NCBI GenBank assembly: GCA_038116945.1
Contig: JAYOEY010000006.1
Location: 62,001 to 126,000, forward strand
DNA length: 64,000 nucleotides
Direction of reading: 5' to 3'
DNA from: JAYOEY01 sp038116945
GTDB taxonomy: Bacteria; Pseudomonadota; Alphaproteobacteria; MPNO01; UBA2964
The translations under genes and the position numbers were made by a program. Below are positions 43,598-51,903 of the stretch, piece after piece (positions within the stretch are counted from its first letter, which is position 1; the number at the start of each line of letters is the position of its first letter). Below the pieces are notes generated by a model. The model was not told the DNA's origin. It searched no databases and saw only the letters and a list, made by a program, of their open reading frames with translations.

Positions 43598-44902
43598 TCA
43601 GCGGGCGGGCGGGCGTTCGGCCCCGGCGCGCCTTTTTACGCCGGCCGCGCGGTCTACAGGAACGGGACCCGCCGCGTCCGGCGGCGGCATGGTGTCGGCG
43701 GGAAAGATCGCGTACTTGTCGTCGCCGGCGGGCTTGAGACCGGATTTCAGATCGCGCTGGTTTTCGCCCCGCGCCCAGACATAGCGTCCCTCGACATCTT
43801 CATGGTCCCACCACCATTTGCCATCGCGGTTACGCTTTCCGTAACCGAACCAGTCGTCCATCCGCGCCAGCAGACGCCGTAGCGGCGGCACGTTGATGGC
43901 GAGCCACAGCGCGAACCGGTGCGCCATCAGCCCTTCCTTGTTGAACGGGCACATTTTCATGCAGCGGCCGCACGATGCGCCCTTCTGGTTGGTGACGCGG
44001 TAGGAGGTGCAGCGCGCCACGTCGGGCTTCCACATCTCGTAGCCGTTTAACATGATCTTGTCGCCGAACGAGATGGCGCTGCACGGGCACTCGTTGGCGC
44101 ATTTCAGGCACTTGGAACAGAAATCCTGCAACCCGAAATCGATCGGCCGGTCGACGGCGAGCGGCAGGTCGGTCGTCACCACCGTGGTCTTGAAACGCGG
44201 TCCGAGGAACGGGTTGAGCACCAGTTCGCCGATCCGGCTCAATTCGCCGATTCCCGAGAGGAGGGTCAGCGGCAAATGAAGCACGTCGGATTTGGTGGCC
44301 GTCTGCGCCCGCGCCGGCCAGCCGAGCTGGCGGATATAATCCGCGACGTTGCAGGCGATGGTGGAGCCGACCAGATAGGCGCGCTGGCTCTGCGCATTGG
44401 AAATCCAGTCGTCGCCCGAGGCCGCCTCCAGCGTGTCGTAGCCCTGATCGGTGACAATCACGATGGCGTATTTGTGATAGGGCTCGATCGGCGTTCCGTC
44501 ATTGTCGTGCGAATACCAGGCGTAATCCGGCACCTCGCAAATCCCGACCATATCGGCGTCGAGAAAATAGCAGAAGGATTTGATGTGCTCCGCGATCTCT
44601 GCCGGGTCGTCCGGGATTGGCGCCTTTTCCGGCGCGACCTTGCCGTCATGGATGTCGTCATGGGTCGCCGACATCATGCGCAGCGCCATCGACAGCGGCG
44701 TCTTGGCAAACCGGTGGGTGCGCTCGGACCGCGCTTTTTCGCCCAGATCGCCCTTGGCCGCCCGGGTAAAGAAATTGGCGCGCTTGGGCACGCGCGGCAC
44801 GTCGTCCGAAATATGGGTCGTCGGCCGGTCCACCCGGCGGATCTTTTCCATCGGGTAGGGCCCCATATGCATGGGCCGGCTGCGGCGGGAAAAAAGCTTC
44901 AC
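43598..44902 (-). CDS. Reductive-dehalogenase-like cobalamin/Fe-S protein, downstream copy
   Basis: The 434-residue protein carries two 4Fe-4S motifs of the RdhA/QueG type: C262, C265, C268, C272 (FCSKCLKCANECP) and C298, C311, C314, C318 (ASCGRCMKMCP). The N-terminal part (KYAIVIVTDQGYDTLEA, IACNVADYIRQLGW) fits the corrinoid-binding domain of reductive dehalogenases. There is no Tat signal, no RdhB-like anchor gene and no fused reductase domain, so it should be a cytoplasmic enzyme needing a separate electron donor. GTG start overlaps the upstream paralogue by 4 bases. Substrate unknown. Confidence 0.82.
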   Translation of the reverse strand: MKLFSRRSRPMHMGPYPMEKIRRVDRPTTHISDDVPRVPKRANFFTRAAKGDLGEKARSERTHRFAKTPLSMALRMMSATHDDIHDGKVAPEKAPIPDDPAEIAEHIKSFCYFLDADMVGICEVPDYAWYSHDNDGTPIEPYHKYAIVIVTDQGYDTLEAASGDDWISNAQSQRAYLVGSTIACNVADYIRQLGWPARAQTATKSDVLHLPLTLLSGIGELSRIGELVLNPFLGPRFKTTVVTTDLPLAVDRPIDFGLQDFCSKCLKCANECPCSAISFGDKIMLNGYEMWKPDVARCTSYRVTNQKGASCGRCMKMCPFNKEGLMAHRFALWLAINVPPLRRLLARMDDWFGYGKRNRDGKWWWDHEDVEGRYVWARGENQRDLKSGLKPAGDDKYAIFPADTMPPPDAAGPVPVDRAAGVKRRAGAERPPAR

Positions 44903-46230
44903 CCGGCGTCCTCCCGGTTCCCTTTCAGACGCGCGCGGTTCTCCGCCAGCCCTTTTTCATAGAGTTCGGCGCCCAGTTTTCTGTCGACCGGCACCGCGAC
45001 GCGGGCATCGCCCTCGGGTAGCGTGTCTGCCGGGAACATTGCCAGCCGCTGCTTGCGCTCGGACCGGTCCTCCTTGAGGTCGCGCTTGTTGGCGGTTGTC
45101 GGAACCGTCACCTTGCGGTCGACGATTTCGAGATCCCACCACCATTTTTTTACCTCGTTGCGGGTGCCGTAGCCCAGCCGGTCGTCGAGCCGCGCCAGCA
45201 GGCCGCGCAACGGCGGGACCTTGATCGCCAGCCACAGCGCAAGCCGGTGCGCGAGCAGCCCTTCCTTGTTGAAAGGGCACATCTTGAGGCAGCGTCCGCA
45301 GCCGCCCCCGTTCGGGTTCGTCACCCGATAGGACGTGCATTTGGCGACGTCCGGCTTCCACATCTCGTAGCCGTTGAACATCACCTTGTCGCCGAACGGG
45401 ATCGCGTTGCAGGGACATTCGACGGCGCATTTCCGGCATTTGGCGCAGAAATCCTGAAGCCCGAAATCGATCGGCTGATCGACTTCCATGGGCAGATCGG
45501 TGGTGATCACCGACGATTTGAAGCGAGGGCCGATGAACGGGTTGAGCGCGACCTCGCCGATCCGGCTGAGTTCGCCCAGCCCCGCCTTCATCACCAGGGG
45601 AAGATGCAGCACATCGCTGTCGAAATTGGTGTGGGCCTGAGCCTCCCAGCCGAGCTGGCGAATATACTCCGCGACCGTGCAGGCGGTGTTCGACCCCCAC
45701 ATATAGGCGCCAAAGGACTGGGCATTGGATATCCAGTCGTCGCCGGACGCGGCATCGAGCGTCTCGAAGCCCTGGTCGATCAGCAGGACGATGGCGTAGC
45801 GGTGGCGCGCCGGCATCTCGTTGCCGTCGGTATCGTGCGAGTACCAGGCATATTCCGGCACTTCGCAAATGCCCGCGACATCGGCTTTCAGAAAATAGCA
45901 GAGCGCCTTGATATGCTCGGCAACGGCCTTCGGGTCGTCGGGCAGCGGTGCCTTTTCCGCCCGCGGTTCTCCCCGGTGCATCGGATGATGAACCTTGCAG
46001 ACGGTGCCCATCGCGCGGGCCAGCGGGACCTTGCCGACGAAACGGGGACGTTCGCGCCTGGGTGCGGGACCGAGATCGCCGGACGCCGCCCGGTTGAAGA
46101 AATTCGCCCGCTTGGGCACCCGCGGCACATTGTCGGAAATATAGGTAGTCGGCTCCGGGACGCGCCGGATCTTCTCCATCGGGTAGGACCCGAGATGTTT
46201 TTTGCGGCGACGGCGGGAGAAAATACTCAT
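44899..46230 (-). CDS. Reductive-dehalogenase-like cobalamin/Fe-S protein, upstream copy
   Basis: The 443-residue paralogue of the next gene aligns with it without gaps over the first 320 residues, with the cluster cysteines at the same numbers (C262, C265, C268, C272; C298, C311, C314, C318). Conserved blocks include EVPxYAWYSHDxDG, DFGLQDFCxKCxKCA and WKPDVAxCTSYRVTN. The C-terminal tails differ. No secretion signal is present. Start taken at MSIFSRRRRKK (46230); an upstream in-frame reading is not credible. It lies 82 bases after the TRAP receptor gene, and the pair may act as a heterodimer or on different substrates. Confidence 0.82.
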   Translation of the reverse strand: MSIFSRRRRKKHLGSYPMEKIRRVPEPTTYISDNVPRVPKRANFFNRAASGDLGPAPRRERPRFVGKVPLARAMGTVCKVHHPMHRGEPRAEKAPLPDDPKAVAEHIKALCYFLKADVAGICEVPEYAWYSHDTDGNEMPARHRYAIVLLIDQGFETLDAASGDDWISNAQSFGAYMWGSNTACTVAEYIRQLGWEAQAHTNFDSDVLHLPLVMKAGLGELSRIGEVALNPFIGPRFKSSVITTDLPMEVDQPIDFGLQDFCAKCRKCAVECPCNAIPFGDKVMFNGYEMWKPDVAKCTSYRVTNPNGGGCGRCLKMCPFNKEGLLAHRLALWLAIKVPPLRGLLARLDDRLGYGTRNEVKKWWWDLEIVDRKVTVPTTANKRDLKEDRSERKQRLAMFPADTLPEGDARVAVPVDRKLGAELYEKGLAENRARLKGNREDAG

Positions 46231-46312
46231 CGACTGCCTGAAAGAATTCCGGCCCGACCGACCTGGAAGCCCGGTCGGGCCGGCATTGAGAAGACGCCTG
46301 GGCGTCCGGGGA

Positions 46313-47332
46313 TCAGCCGCCGGCGCCGCGAAGCGCATTGAGGGTCGGCACCGCGTCCACACCCTCTTTCTTGACCCGGGCGATAATGTCCTGCTCCGCC
46401 TTCTTCAGCAGGCCATGCGCCTTTTCGACTTCGGAAGCCGGCAGCGTAATGGCGCTGCGGGTCTTGTCCTTCCTGAGGCCTGCCACGGTCCGTTCTCCGG
46501 CCTTCATGTAAATCGAGGCCGCTTTGACGCTCATGGCAAGGCCGGTGGTCCTGTCGATGATGTCCTTGTGCTTCTTCGACAGGGAGTCATACGACTTCTT
46601 GTTCATGACAGCGAAGAACGGCGACTGTCCCCACGCGATCCCGTCCGCGTGATGCTTGGTTACTTCGTTGAGCTTGAAGCTCTTGATCGCGCTGGCAGCG
46701 ATCAGCACGCCGTCAATGACGCCTCGATCGAGCGAGTTATAGATCTTTCCGGCCGGCATCGGCACAGGGGTGGCACCCAGCGCCTGAATAAGCCATGCCT
46801 GATACTGAGACGGCGTGCGGATTTTCATCCCTTTCAGGTCGCTGATCTTGGTGATCGGCTTGATCTTGGAATGAAGCACCGGACCGTCGGCCGCCCAGAT
46901 CGCCAGAACCTTCACCCGGCTGTATTCGGAAGCCAGATGCTCGTCATAGATTTTCCACATCCGCTTTGTCGCATCGACCGGATCCTTGGCTACGCTGATC
47001 AGCTCGATGAGGGTGGATTTGCGAAACAGGTTGGCGGTATAGCCCTGGAGCGCCCAGGTAATGTCGGCGACGCCGTCAACTGCGCGCTTGAACTGCTTGG
47101 TCCCGCCTTTGCCGAGCGCGCCGCCGTAATACATCTTGACGGTGAGATCGCCGCCGGATGCCTTCGCGACTTCCTTCGTCCAGGGGTCGAACACGAAACG
47201 GTTCATCGGATGCGGACCGCCGACAAAGGACGCGAATTTCAGTTCCTTGGCGAACGCCGGCGTTTCCACCGCTCCGGTTACCGCGAGGGCGGCGGCGACG
47301 GCCGCTACCGAAAGGGAAAATGTTCTAATCAT
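46313..47332 (-). CDS. dctP: TRAP transporter substrate-binding protein (DctP family)
   Basis: The 339-residue periplasmic receptor has a signal peptide (MIRTFSLSVAAVAAALAVTG, cleavage near AFA) and the DctP core: KIRTPSQYQAWLIQALGATP, PMPAGKIYNSLDRGVIDG. The conserved arginine that pairs with a substrate carboxylate is likely the R of KIRTP, so an organic acid is expected. GGAGGA precedes ATG 47332. It lies between dctM and the dehalogenase-like genes. Confidence 0.93.
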   Translation of the reverse strand: MIRTFSLSVAAVAAALAVTGAVETPAFAKELKFASFVGGPHPMNRFVFDPWTKEVAKASGGDLTVKMYYGGALGKGGTKQFKRAVDGVADITWALQGYTANLFRKSTLIELISVAKDPVDATKRMWKIYDEHLASEYSRVKVLAIWAADGPVLHSKIKPITKISDLKGMKIRTPSQYQAWLIQALGATPVPMPAGKIYNSLDRGVIDGVLIAASAIKSFKLNEVTKHHADGIAWGQSPFFAVMNKKSYDSLSKKHKDIIDRTTGLAMSVKAASIYMKAGERTVAGLRKDKTRSAITLPASEVEKAHGLLKKAEQDIIARVKKEGVDAVPTLNALRGAGG

Positions 47333-47462
47333 CTGGTTTCCTCCATGTCTCAATTGTTTCAAACCCGGAAATGGATTTTCTTGGGTTTGCACCGCCGCCG
47401 GGTTTGTTGGATCCAGTCTGTGCAAACGCTGTTATTCCGTCAATCGTTCCGCCCCCCTCCCG

Positions 47463-48770
47463 TCAGCTCGATATCATCGTATTGGGCAGAATCAGGGCGA
47501 TCTGCGGAAACACGAGCAGGATCAGGAGGCATACGGCCATCGCGATCCAGAACGGGATGATCCCGGCGAAAATCTGGCGCAACGGAACATCTTCCGCCAC
47601 GCCCTTCACCACAAATACGTTGACGCCGACCGGCGGGCTGATCAGCCCCATCTCGAGCACGATCACCATCACGACGCCGAACCAGATCGGATCGTAGCCA
47701 AGCGCCAGTATGAGAGGGTGAACGATGGGCAATGTCAGCACCAGCATGGCGAAGCCTTCGAGGAAGGTGCCCAGCACGATATAGGCCGCCATCAGGATCA
47801 GCATGATTCCCCAGCGCGGCAGATCGACCTCGACCAGCAGTTCGGCCAGGTCGCCGGGAATCTGGGTCAGCGCCAGAAACGGATTGAAGATGTGCGCGCC
47901 GATCAGGATCAGAAAGGACAGCGCTGAGGTCCTCACCGTCTGCAGCAGGACCATCGACATCGATTCGTAATTGATCTTTCGCCGCACGGCCGCAAGCAGG
48001 AACGCCAGCATGGCGCCGACCCCGGCAGCCTCGGTCGGCGTAAAAACGCCGCCATAGATGCCGCCGATCACCATCGCCACAATGCCGATCATCGCGGCGG
48101 CATCGACGATGGAGCGCACCCGTCCCGCCAGATCGGTGCGCGGCCCGGCGGGCCCCAGCTCGGGATTGATCCGCGTCTGGATATAGATCGAGATCATGAA
48201 CAGGACGGTCAGCAGCAAACCTGGCAAAACGCCCGCGAGGAAAAGCCGTCCGATCGACTCCTCGGTCAGGATCGCATAGATCACGAAACCGGTGCTTGGC
48301 GGGATCAGGATTCCGAGCGTGCCGCCGGCGGCGATACAGCCGGTCGCCAGCCGGTTGTCGTAATTGTACCGTCGCATTTCCGGCAGGGCGACGCGGCCCA
48401 TCGTCACGGCGGACGCAACCGATGAGCCGGACAGCGCCGCGAAGCCCGCGCAGCTCGCGATCGTTGCCGATGCAAGCCCGCCGCGCCAGTGGCCGACCCA
48501 GGCATAGGCGGCGCGGTAAAGATCGCGGCTCATTCCGGAAATCGATGCGAAATTGCCCATCAGGACAAAAAGCGGAATGACGATCAGCTCGTAGGTCGAT
48601 GCGATCACGAAAGATTCGTCGGTCAACGTCGACATCGAGGCCTGCCATCCGTTCAGGACCCAGGTGCCGATCACCCCGACGATGATCATCGCGATAGCGA
48701 CAGGCGTCCGGATCGCCAGCAGCGCAAACAGGCCAAGCAGGCCGAAAATGCCGATCCAGGTGGCGCTCAT
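47463..48770 (-). CDS. dctM: TRAP transporter large permease (DctM family)
   Basis: The 435-residue integral membrane protein, with about 12 hydrophobic segments, is the ion-coupled carrier of the TRAP system. It shows family motifs PLFVLMGNFASISGMSRDLY, SCAGFAALSGSSVASAVTMG, LGILIPPSTGFVIYAI and GLISPPVGVNVFVVKG. The ATG overlaps the dctQ stop by 4 bases. Confidence 0.95.
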   Translation of the reverse strand: MSATWIGIFGLLGLFALLAIRTPVAIAMIIVGVIGTWVLNGWQASMSTLTDESFVIASTYELIVIPLFVLMGNFASISGMSRDLYRAAYAWVGHWRGGLASATIASCAGFAALSGSSVASAVTMGRVALPEMRRYNYDNRLATGCIAAGGTLGILIPPSTGFVIYAILTEESIGRLFLAGVLPGLLLTVLFMISIYIQTRINPELGPAGPRTDLAGRVRSIVDAAAMIGIVAMVIGGIYGGVFTPTEAAGVGAMLAFLLAAVRRKINYESMSMVLLQTVRTSALSFLILIGAHIFNPFLALTQIPGDLAELLVEVDLPRWGIMLILMAAYIVLGTFLEGFAMLVLTLPIVHPLILALGYDPIWFGVVMVIVLEMGLISPPVGVNVFVVKGVAEDVPLRQIFAGIIPFWIAMAVCLLILLVFPQIALILPNTMISS

Positions 48771-49249
48771 GATTTCGGCGGATCCTCCTGTCCCCGGACG
48801 GACCGCAGCGAAAGGGCGATCAGAACGATCGCGTAAAGTCCGGCACCGACGACCATGACCCAGACGAAGGGATATTGCGGAATCTGAACCATATTGGTCG
48901 CCTCGCCGATTTCCTGGGAATCGAGGGCGAGATCGGCAAGTCGAAACGTCCAGAGACCAATAGTCGCAGCGCACAGCAGACGGACGAAGGCATCCGACCA
49001 GCGGACCAGATTGGGTCGATTCAAGGCACCGATCAGGTCGACCGCGATATGCCCCCCGGTCCAGCCGCAATAGGCAAGACCCAGCATCGCAATCGGGATC
49101 AGCATCATGCGCGACACGTCGAGCGTAAACAGGGGCGGCGCGTTGAAGACATAGCGCATGATGACCGCATAGACCGTCACCAGCATCAGCGCGAACAGGA
49201 CGACACCGCACAGCTGGGCGAAAAAGCGGATCAACTTCTCAAGTGTCAT
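48767..49249 (-). CDS. dctQ: TRAP transporter small permease (DctQ family)
   Basis: The 160-residue four-helix membrane protein has the DctQ pattern (MLVTVYAVIMRYVFNAPPLF, SRMMLIPIAMLGLAYCGWTG, HIAVDLI). It binds DctM. Start taken at MTLEKLIRFFAQLCG; an upstream ATG at 49285 would add 12 residues. First gene of a probable dctQ-dctM-dctP-dehalogenase unit. Confidence 0.92.
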   Translation of the reverse strand: MTLEKLIRFFAQLCGVVLFALMLVTVYAVIMRYVFNAPPLFTLDVSRMMLIPIAMLGLAYCGWTGGHIAVDLIGALNRPNLVRWSDAFVRLLCAATIGLWTFRLADLALDSQEIGEATNMVQIPQYPFVWVMVVGAGLYAIVLIALSLRSVRGQEDPPKS

Positions 49250-49349
49250 GGTCTTCGTTAATGGCGCGAAGCCGACTCCCTGCATTTTCTTCAGGCTAGC
49301 ATCAACCGGTGACCCTGTCCCGCCGCGCACGCGCGTCCGGAGCCGCCTC

Positions 49350-49383
49350 ACAGATTGTTGACAGTCAAACAGTATTATCTGTG
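49350..49383. promoter_or_regulatory. Candidate regulator site upstream of the TRAP genes
   Basis: TTGACAGTCAA (49358-49368) is an 11-base palindrome, flanked by the inverted arms CACAGAT (49350-49356) and ATCTGTG (49377-49383). It lies 100 bases before dctQ and about 145 before the divergent glycosyltransferase gene. The form resembles GntR-type operators; no such regulator is encoded nearby. Confidence 0.3.
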
Positions 49384-49528
49384 ACTATTGGGCGCACCTC
49401 AAGGGCATTTGGAAGGCACCGACAAACCTGCGGGCAACGCCGGCCAACCTGTTTATTAATATGTTCTCGGGTATTTTGACGGGCGTGATACAACTGGCCA
49501 CCTGACCGATCCGCCGCCGCCCCTGTCC

Positions 49529-50731
49529 ATGCGCATTCTCCACGTTCTCGATCATTCGATCCCGCTCCAGAGCGGTTACACGTTCCGGACGATCTCGATC
49601 CTGACCGAACAGCGGGCGCTGGGCTGGGAAACGCATCACCTGACGTCGCCCAAACACTCGAGGCCGTTCGTCGCGGAAGAAGAAGTCGACGGCTGGAAAT
49701 TTTACCGGACGCCGCCGGCAACCGGGTCCGCATCGTCGCTTCCGGTAATTCGGGAACTTGCGCTTATGCGGCAGACAGAGCATCGGCTCGACGAGGTAAT
49801 CGAGGACGTTCAGCCTGACATTCTGCACGCGCACTCGCCCGTGCTCAATGCGCTGCCCGCCATCCGCGTCGGGCGGCGACGCGGAATACCCGTGGTCTAC
49901 GAAGTCCGCGCCTTCTGGGAAGACGCTGCGGCGAGCCACGGAACCGGCAGCGAGGGAGGCCTGCGATACCGGGCGACGCGCGCGCTGGAAACCCGTGCGT
50001 TGCGGCGCGCCGACGGCGTGACGACGATTTGCGAAGGATTGCGGAAGGACTTGGTCGACCGGGGGATTGCGCCGGACAAGATCGTGGTCATCCCCAATGC
50101 GGTCAGCGCTGAAGAATTTTCGAGCGGAGAGCCGGACAAGGCGCTGGCCGGGTCCCTGGGTCTCAAGGATAAAACGGTTCTGGGCTTTCTCGGCTCATTC
50201 TATTCCTACGAAGGTCTCGACCTTCTCTGTCGGGCGATGCCGGCGATTGCGGCGGAAAGACCGGATGTCAGGCTTTTGCTGGTGGGCGGCGGCCCGGACG
50301 ACGCTCACCTGAAATCCCTTGCCGGATCGCTGGGCATTGAGGACAGGGTCATCTTTACAGGGCGCGTGCCGCATGACGAGGTACAGAAATATTACGACCT
50401 GGTGGACCTGCTGGTTTACCCGCGCACGGCGATGCGGCTGACGGAGCTGGTCACGCCGCTCAAGCCGCTCGAGGCGATGGCGATGGGAAAAATGCTGATC
50501 GCCTCCGATGTCGGCGGACACCGGGAGCTGATCCGCGACGGCGAAACCGGAACCCTGTTCAGGGCGGGCAATGTCGACGCCCTGTCCGCCGGCATCCTGA
50601 CCCTGCTGGCGGACCGGACCACCTGGCCGGCCATGATCGCAGCGGGTCGACGGTTCGTCGAAACCGAACGGACGTGGAAACGCAGCGTCGCGAACTATGC
50701 CGCCCTGTACGAACGGCTGGTGGAACGCTAA
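49529..50731 (+). CDS. Exosortase-A-system glycosyltransferase (GT4)
   Basis: The 400-residue protein begins MRILHVLDHSIPLQSGYTFR, characteristic of the glycosyltransferase family linked to exosortase A loci, and has the GT4 core: VIPNAVSAEEF, LGFLGSFYSYEGLDLL and the donor-binding ELVTPLKPLEAMAMGKMLIA. It should add a sugar to a lipid-linked exopolysaccharide precursor on the cytoplasmic face. Its last 4 bases overlap the end of the convergent gene. Confidence 0.9.
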   Translation: MRILHVLDHSIPLQSGYTFRTISILTEQRALGWETHHLTSPKHSRPFVAEEEVDGWKFYRTPPATGSASSLPVIRELALMRQTEHRLDEVIEDVQPDILHAHSPVLNALPAIRVGRRRGIPVVYEVRAFWEDAAASHGTGSEGGLRYRATRALETRALRRADGVTTICEGLRKDLVDRGIAPDKIVVIPNAVSAEEFSSGEPDKALAGSLGLKDKTVLGFLGSFYSYEGLDLLCRAMPAIAAERPDVRLLLVGGGPDDAHLKSLAGSLGIEDRVIFTGRVPHDEVQKYYDLVDLLVYPRTAMRLTELVTPLKPLEAMAMGKMLIASDVGGHRELIRDGETGTLFRAGNVDALSAGILTLLADRTTWPAMIAAGRRFVETERTWKRSVANYAALYERLVER

Positions 50732-51903
50732 CCGCGTCCCGACGCGACCCTTTGGTAAAGCGCTGCCTGGCGGGTTACGGTATCGCGCCAATCGAACCGC
50801 TCCGCCCATGAGCGCGTTGCCGCCCTGTCCGGCGGATCGGACAGCATCCCGCGCATCGCGGCCGCCAGCGCATCCGGCGTCCGTTGCGGCAGGATCAGCC
50901 CGGCTTCGGGCGCACCGATAATTTCCGACACACCGCCGACTTTGCTGGCGATCGCCGGCGCGCCGCAGGCCATCGATTCCAGCAGCACGTTGGGCCAGCC
51001 CTCCCGCATCGAGGCCAATACTGAGAACTCGGCGGCGGCGAACCAGGCCCCGAGTTTTTCCTGGGGCACGTGTCCGACGAACCGGACCCGGTCGGCGACC
51101 CCGAGTTCCCGCGCCAGTCTTTCGAACCGTTTCATGTCGGCGCCGGCGCCGACGACCGCCAGCTCGATATCGGGAACCAGCGGCAGCGCCCGGATCGCCA
51201 CATCCTGACCTTTCGATTCAAGGACATTGCCGACCGTTACCGCGAGCGGCCGCGTGACGCCGAGCCGCTCCCGAGCCTCGTCCTTCGCCGTGAGAGAGAA
51301 CATCTCGAGATCGACCCCGTTCCGGAGAACGTGGATTTTTTCCTCCTCGACACCGATCTCGATCATCGCGCGCCGAAGCGCATCCGATACCGCGATTATC
51401 GCCCGGGCACTGCGCGCCGCGTCGAGAATTCTCCGTTTTGGGCCATCGAATCCCGCAATCAGATTGATGTCCGATCCGCGCGCCGAAATAACGACGGGCA
51501 GGCCGAGCGCCTCGCCAATCCGGGCGGCGGCGACCCCGTCCGGGTAGAAATAATGGGCGTCGATCAGCACCGCACCGGTTTCGGCAACCCGTCGCCGCAC
51601 CGCGCTCCGGGTCCCGCGGCGCATCAGTTCGGGCGCCAGCGCCATGCCGATTTTCGGAATCGATAGATAGCGCGGATGTTCCACCTGCAGGCCGAAACGG
51701 TTCTCCACCCGCTCGATCCGGGCGAAATCGGCGTACCGCCCAAAGATGCCGACAGCAGCCGGAAACCACGGCACCGGCGCGATTACGTCCGCCGTCACCT
51801 CTCCGGTCGCCACGATCCGCCGGAGACGATTTTCGACAAAGATGCCGTGTTGCGGCGCGACCGCGCTGGGATAAAGGCCGGTATAGGTGAGGATGCGGGT
51901 CAC
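50728..51903 (-). CDS. Glycosyltransferase family 4 protein
   Basis: The 391-residue GT-B protein has an acceptor-side N-terminus (YTGLYPSAVAPQHGIFVENR) and the donor domain VLRNGVDLEMF, VTVGNVLESKGQDVAIRAL and the E-x7-E segment SMREGWPNVLLESMACGAPA. It belongs to the same exopolysaccharide locus. GTG 51903 overlaps the stop of the upstream gene by 4 bases. Confidence 0.92.
   Translation of the reverse strand: MTRILTYTGLYPSAVAPQHGIFVENRLRRIVATGEVTADVIAPVPWFPAAVGIFGRYADFARIERVENRFGLQVEHPRYLSIPKIGMALAPELMRRGTRSAVRRRVAETGAVLIDAHYFYPDGVAAARIGEALGLPVVISARGSDINLIAGFDGPKRRILDAARSARAIIAVSDALRRAMIEIGVEEEKIHVLRNGVDLEMFSLTAKDEARERLGVTRPLAVTVGNVLESKGQDVAIRALPLVPDIELAVVGAGADMKRFERLARELGVADRVRFVGHVPQEKLGAWFAAAEFSVLASMREGWPNVLLESMACGAPAIASKVGGVSEIIGAPEAGLILPQRTPDALAAAMRGMLSDPPDRAATRSWAERFDWRDTVTRQAALYQRVASGRG

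Noticed and set aside
43598..46230. Assignment of the two Fe-S proteins as epoxyqueuosine reductase QueG
   Set aside because: QueG shares the fold but is shorter and single-copy; the tandem duplication, longer N-terminal region and catabolic neighbours fit a reductive-dehalogenase-like family better. Not fully excluded.
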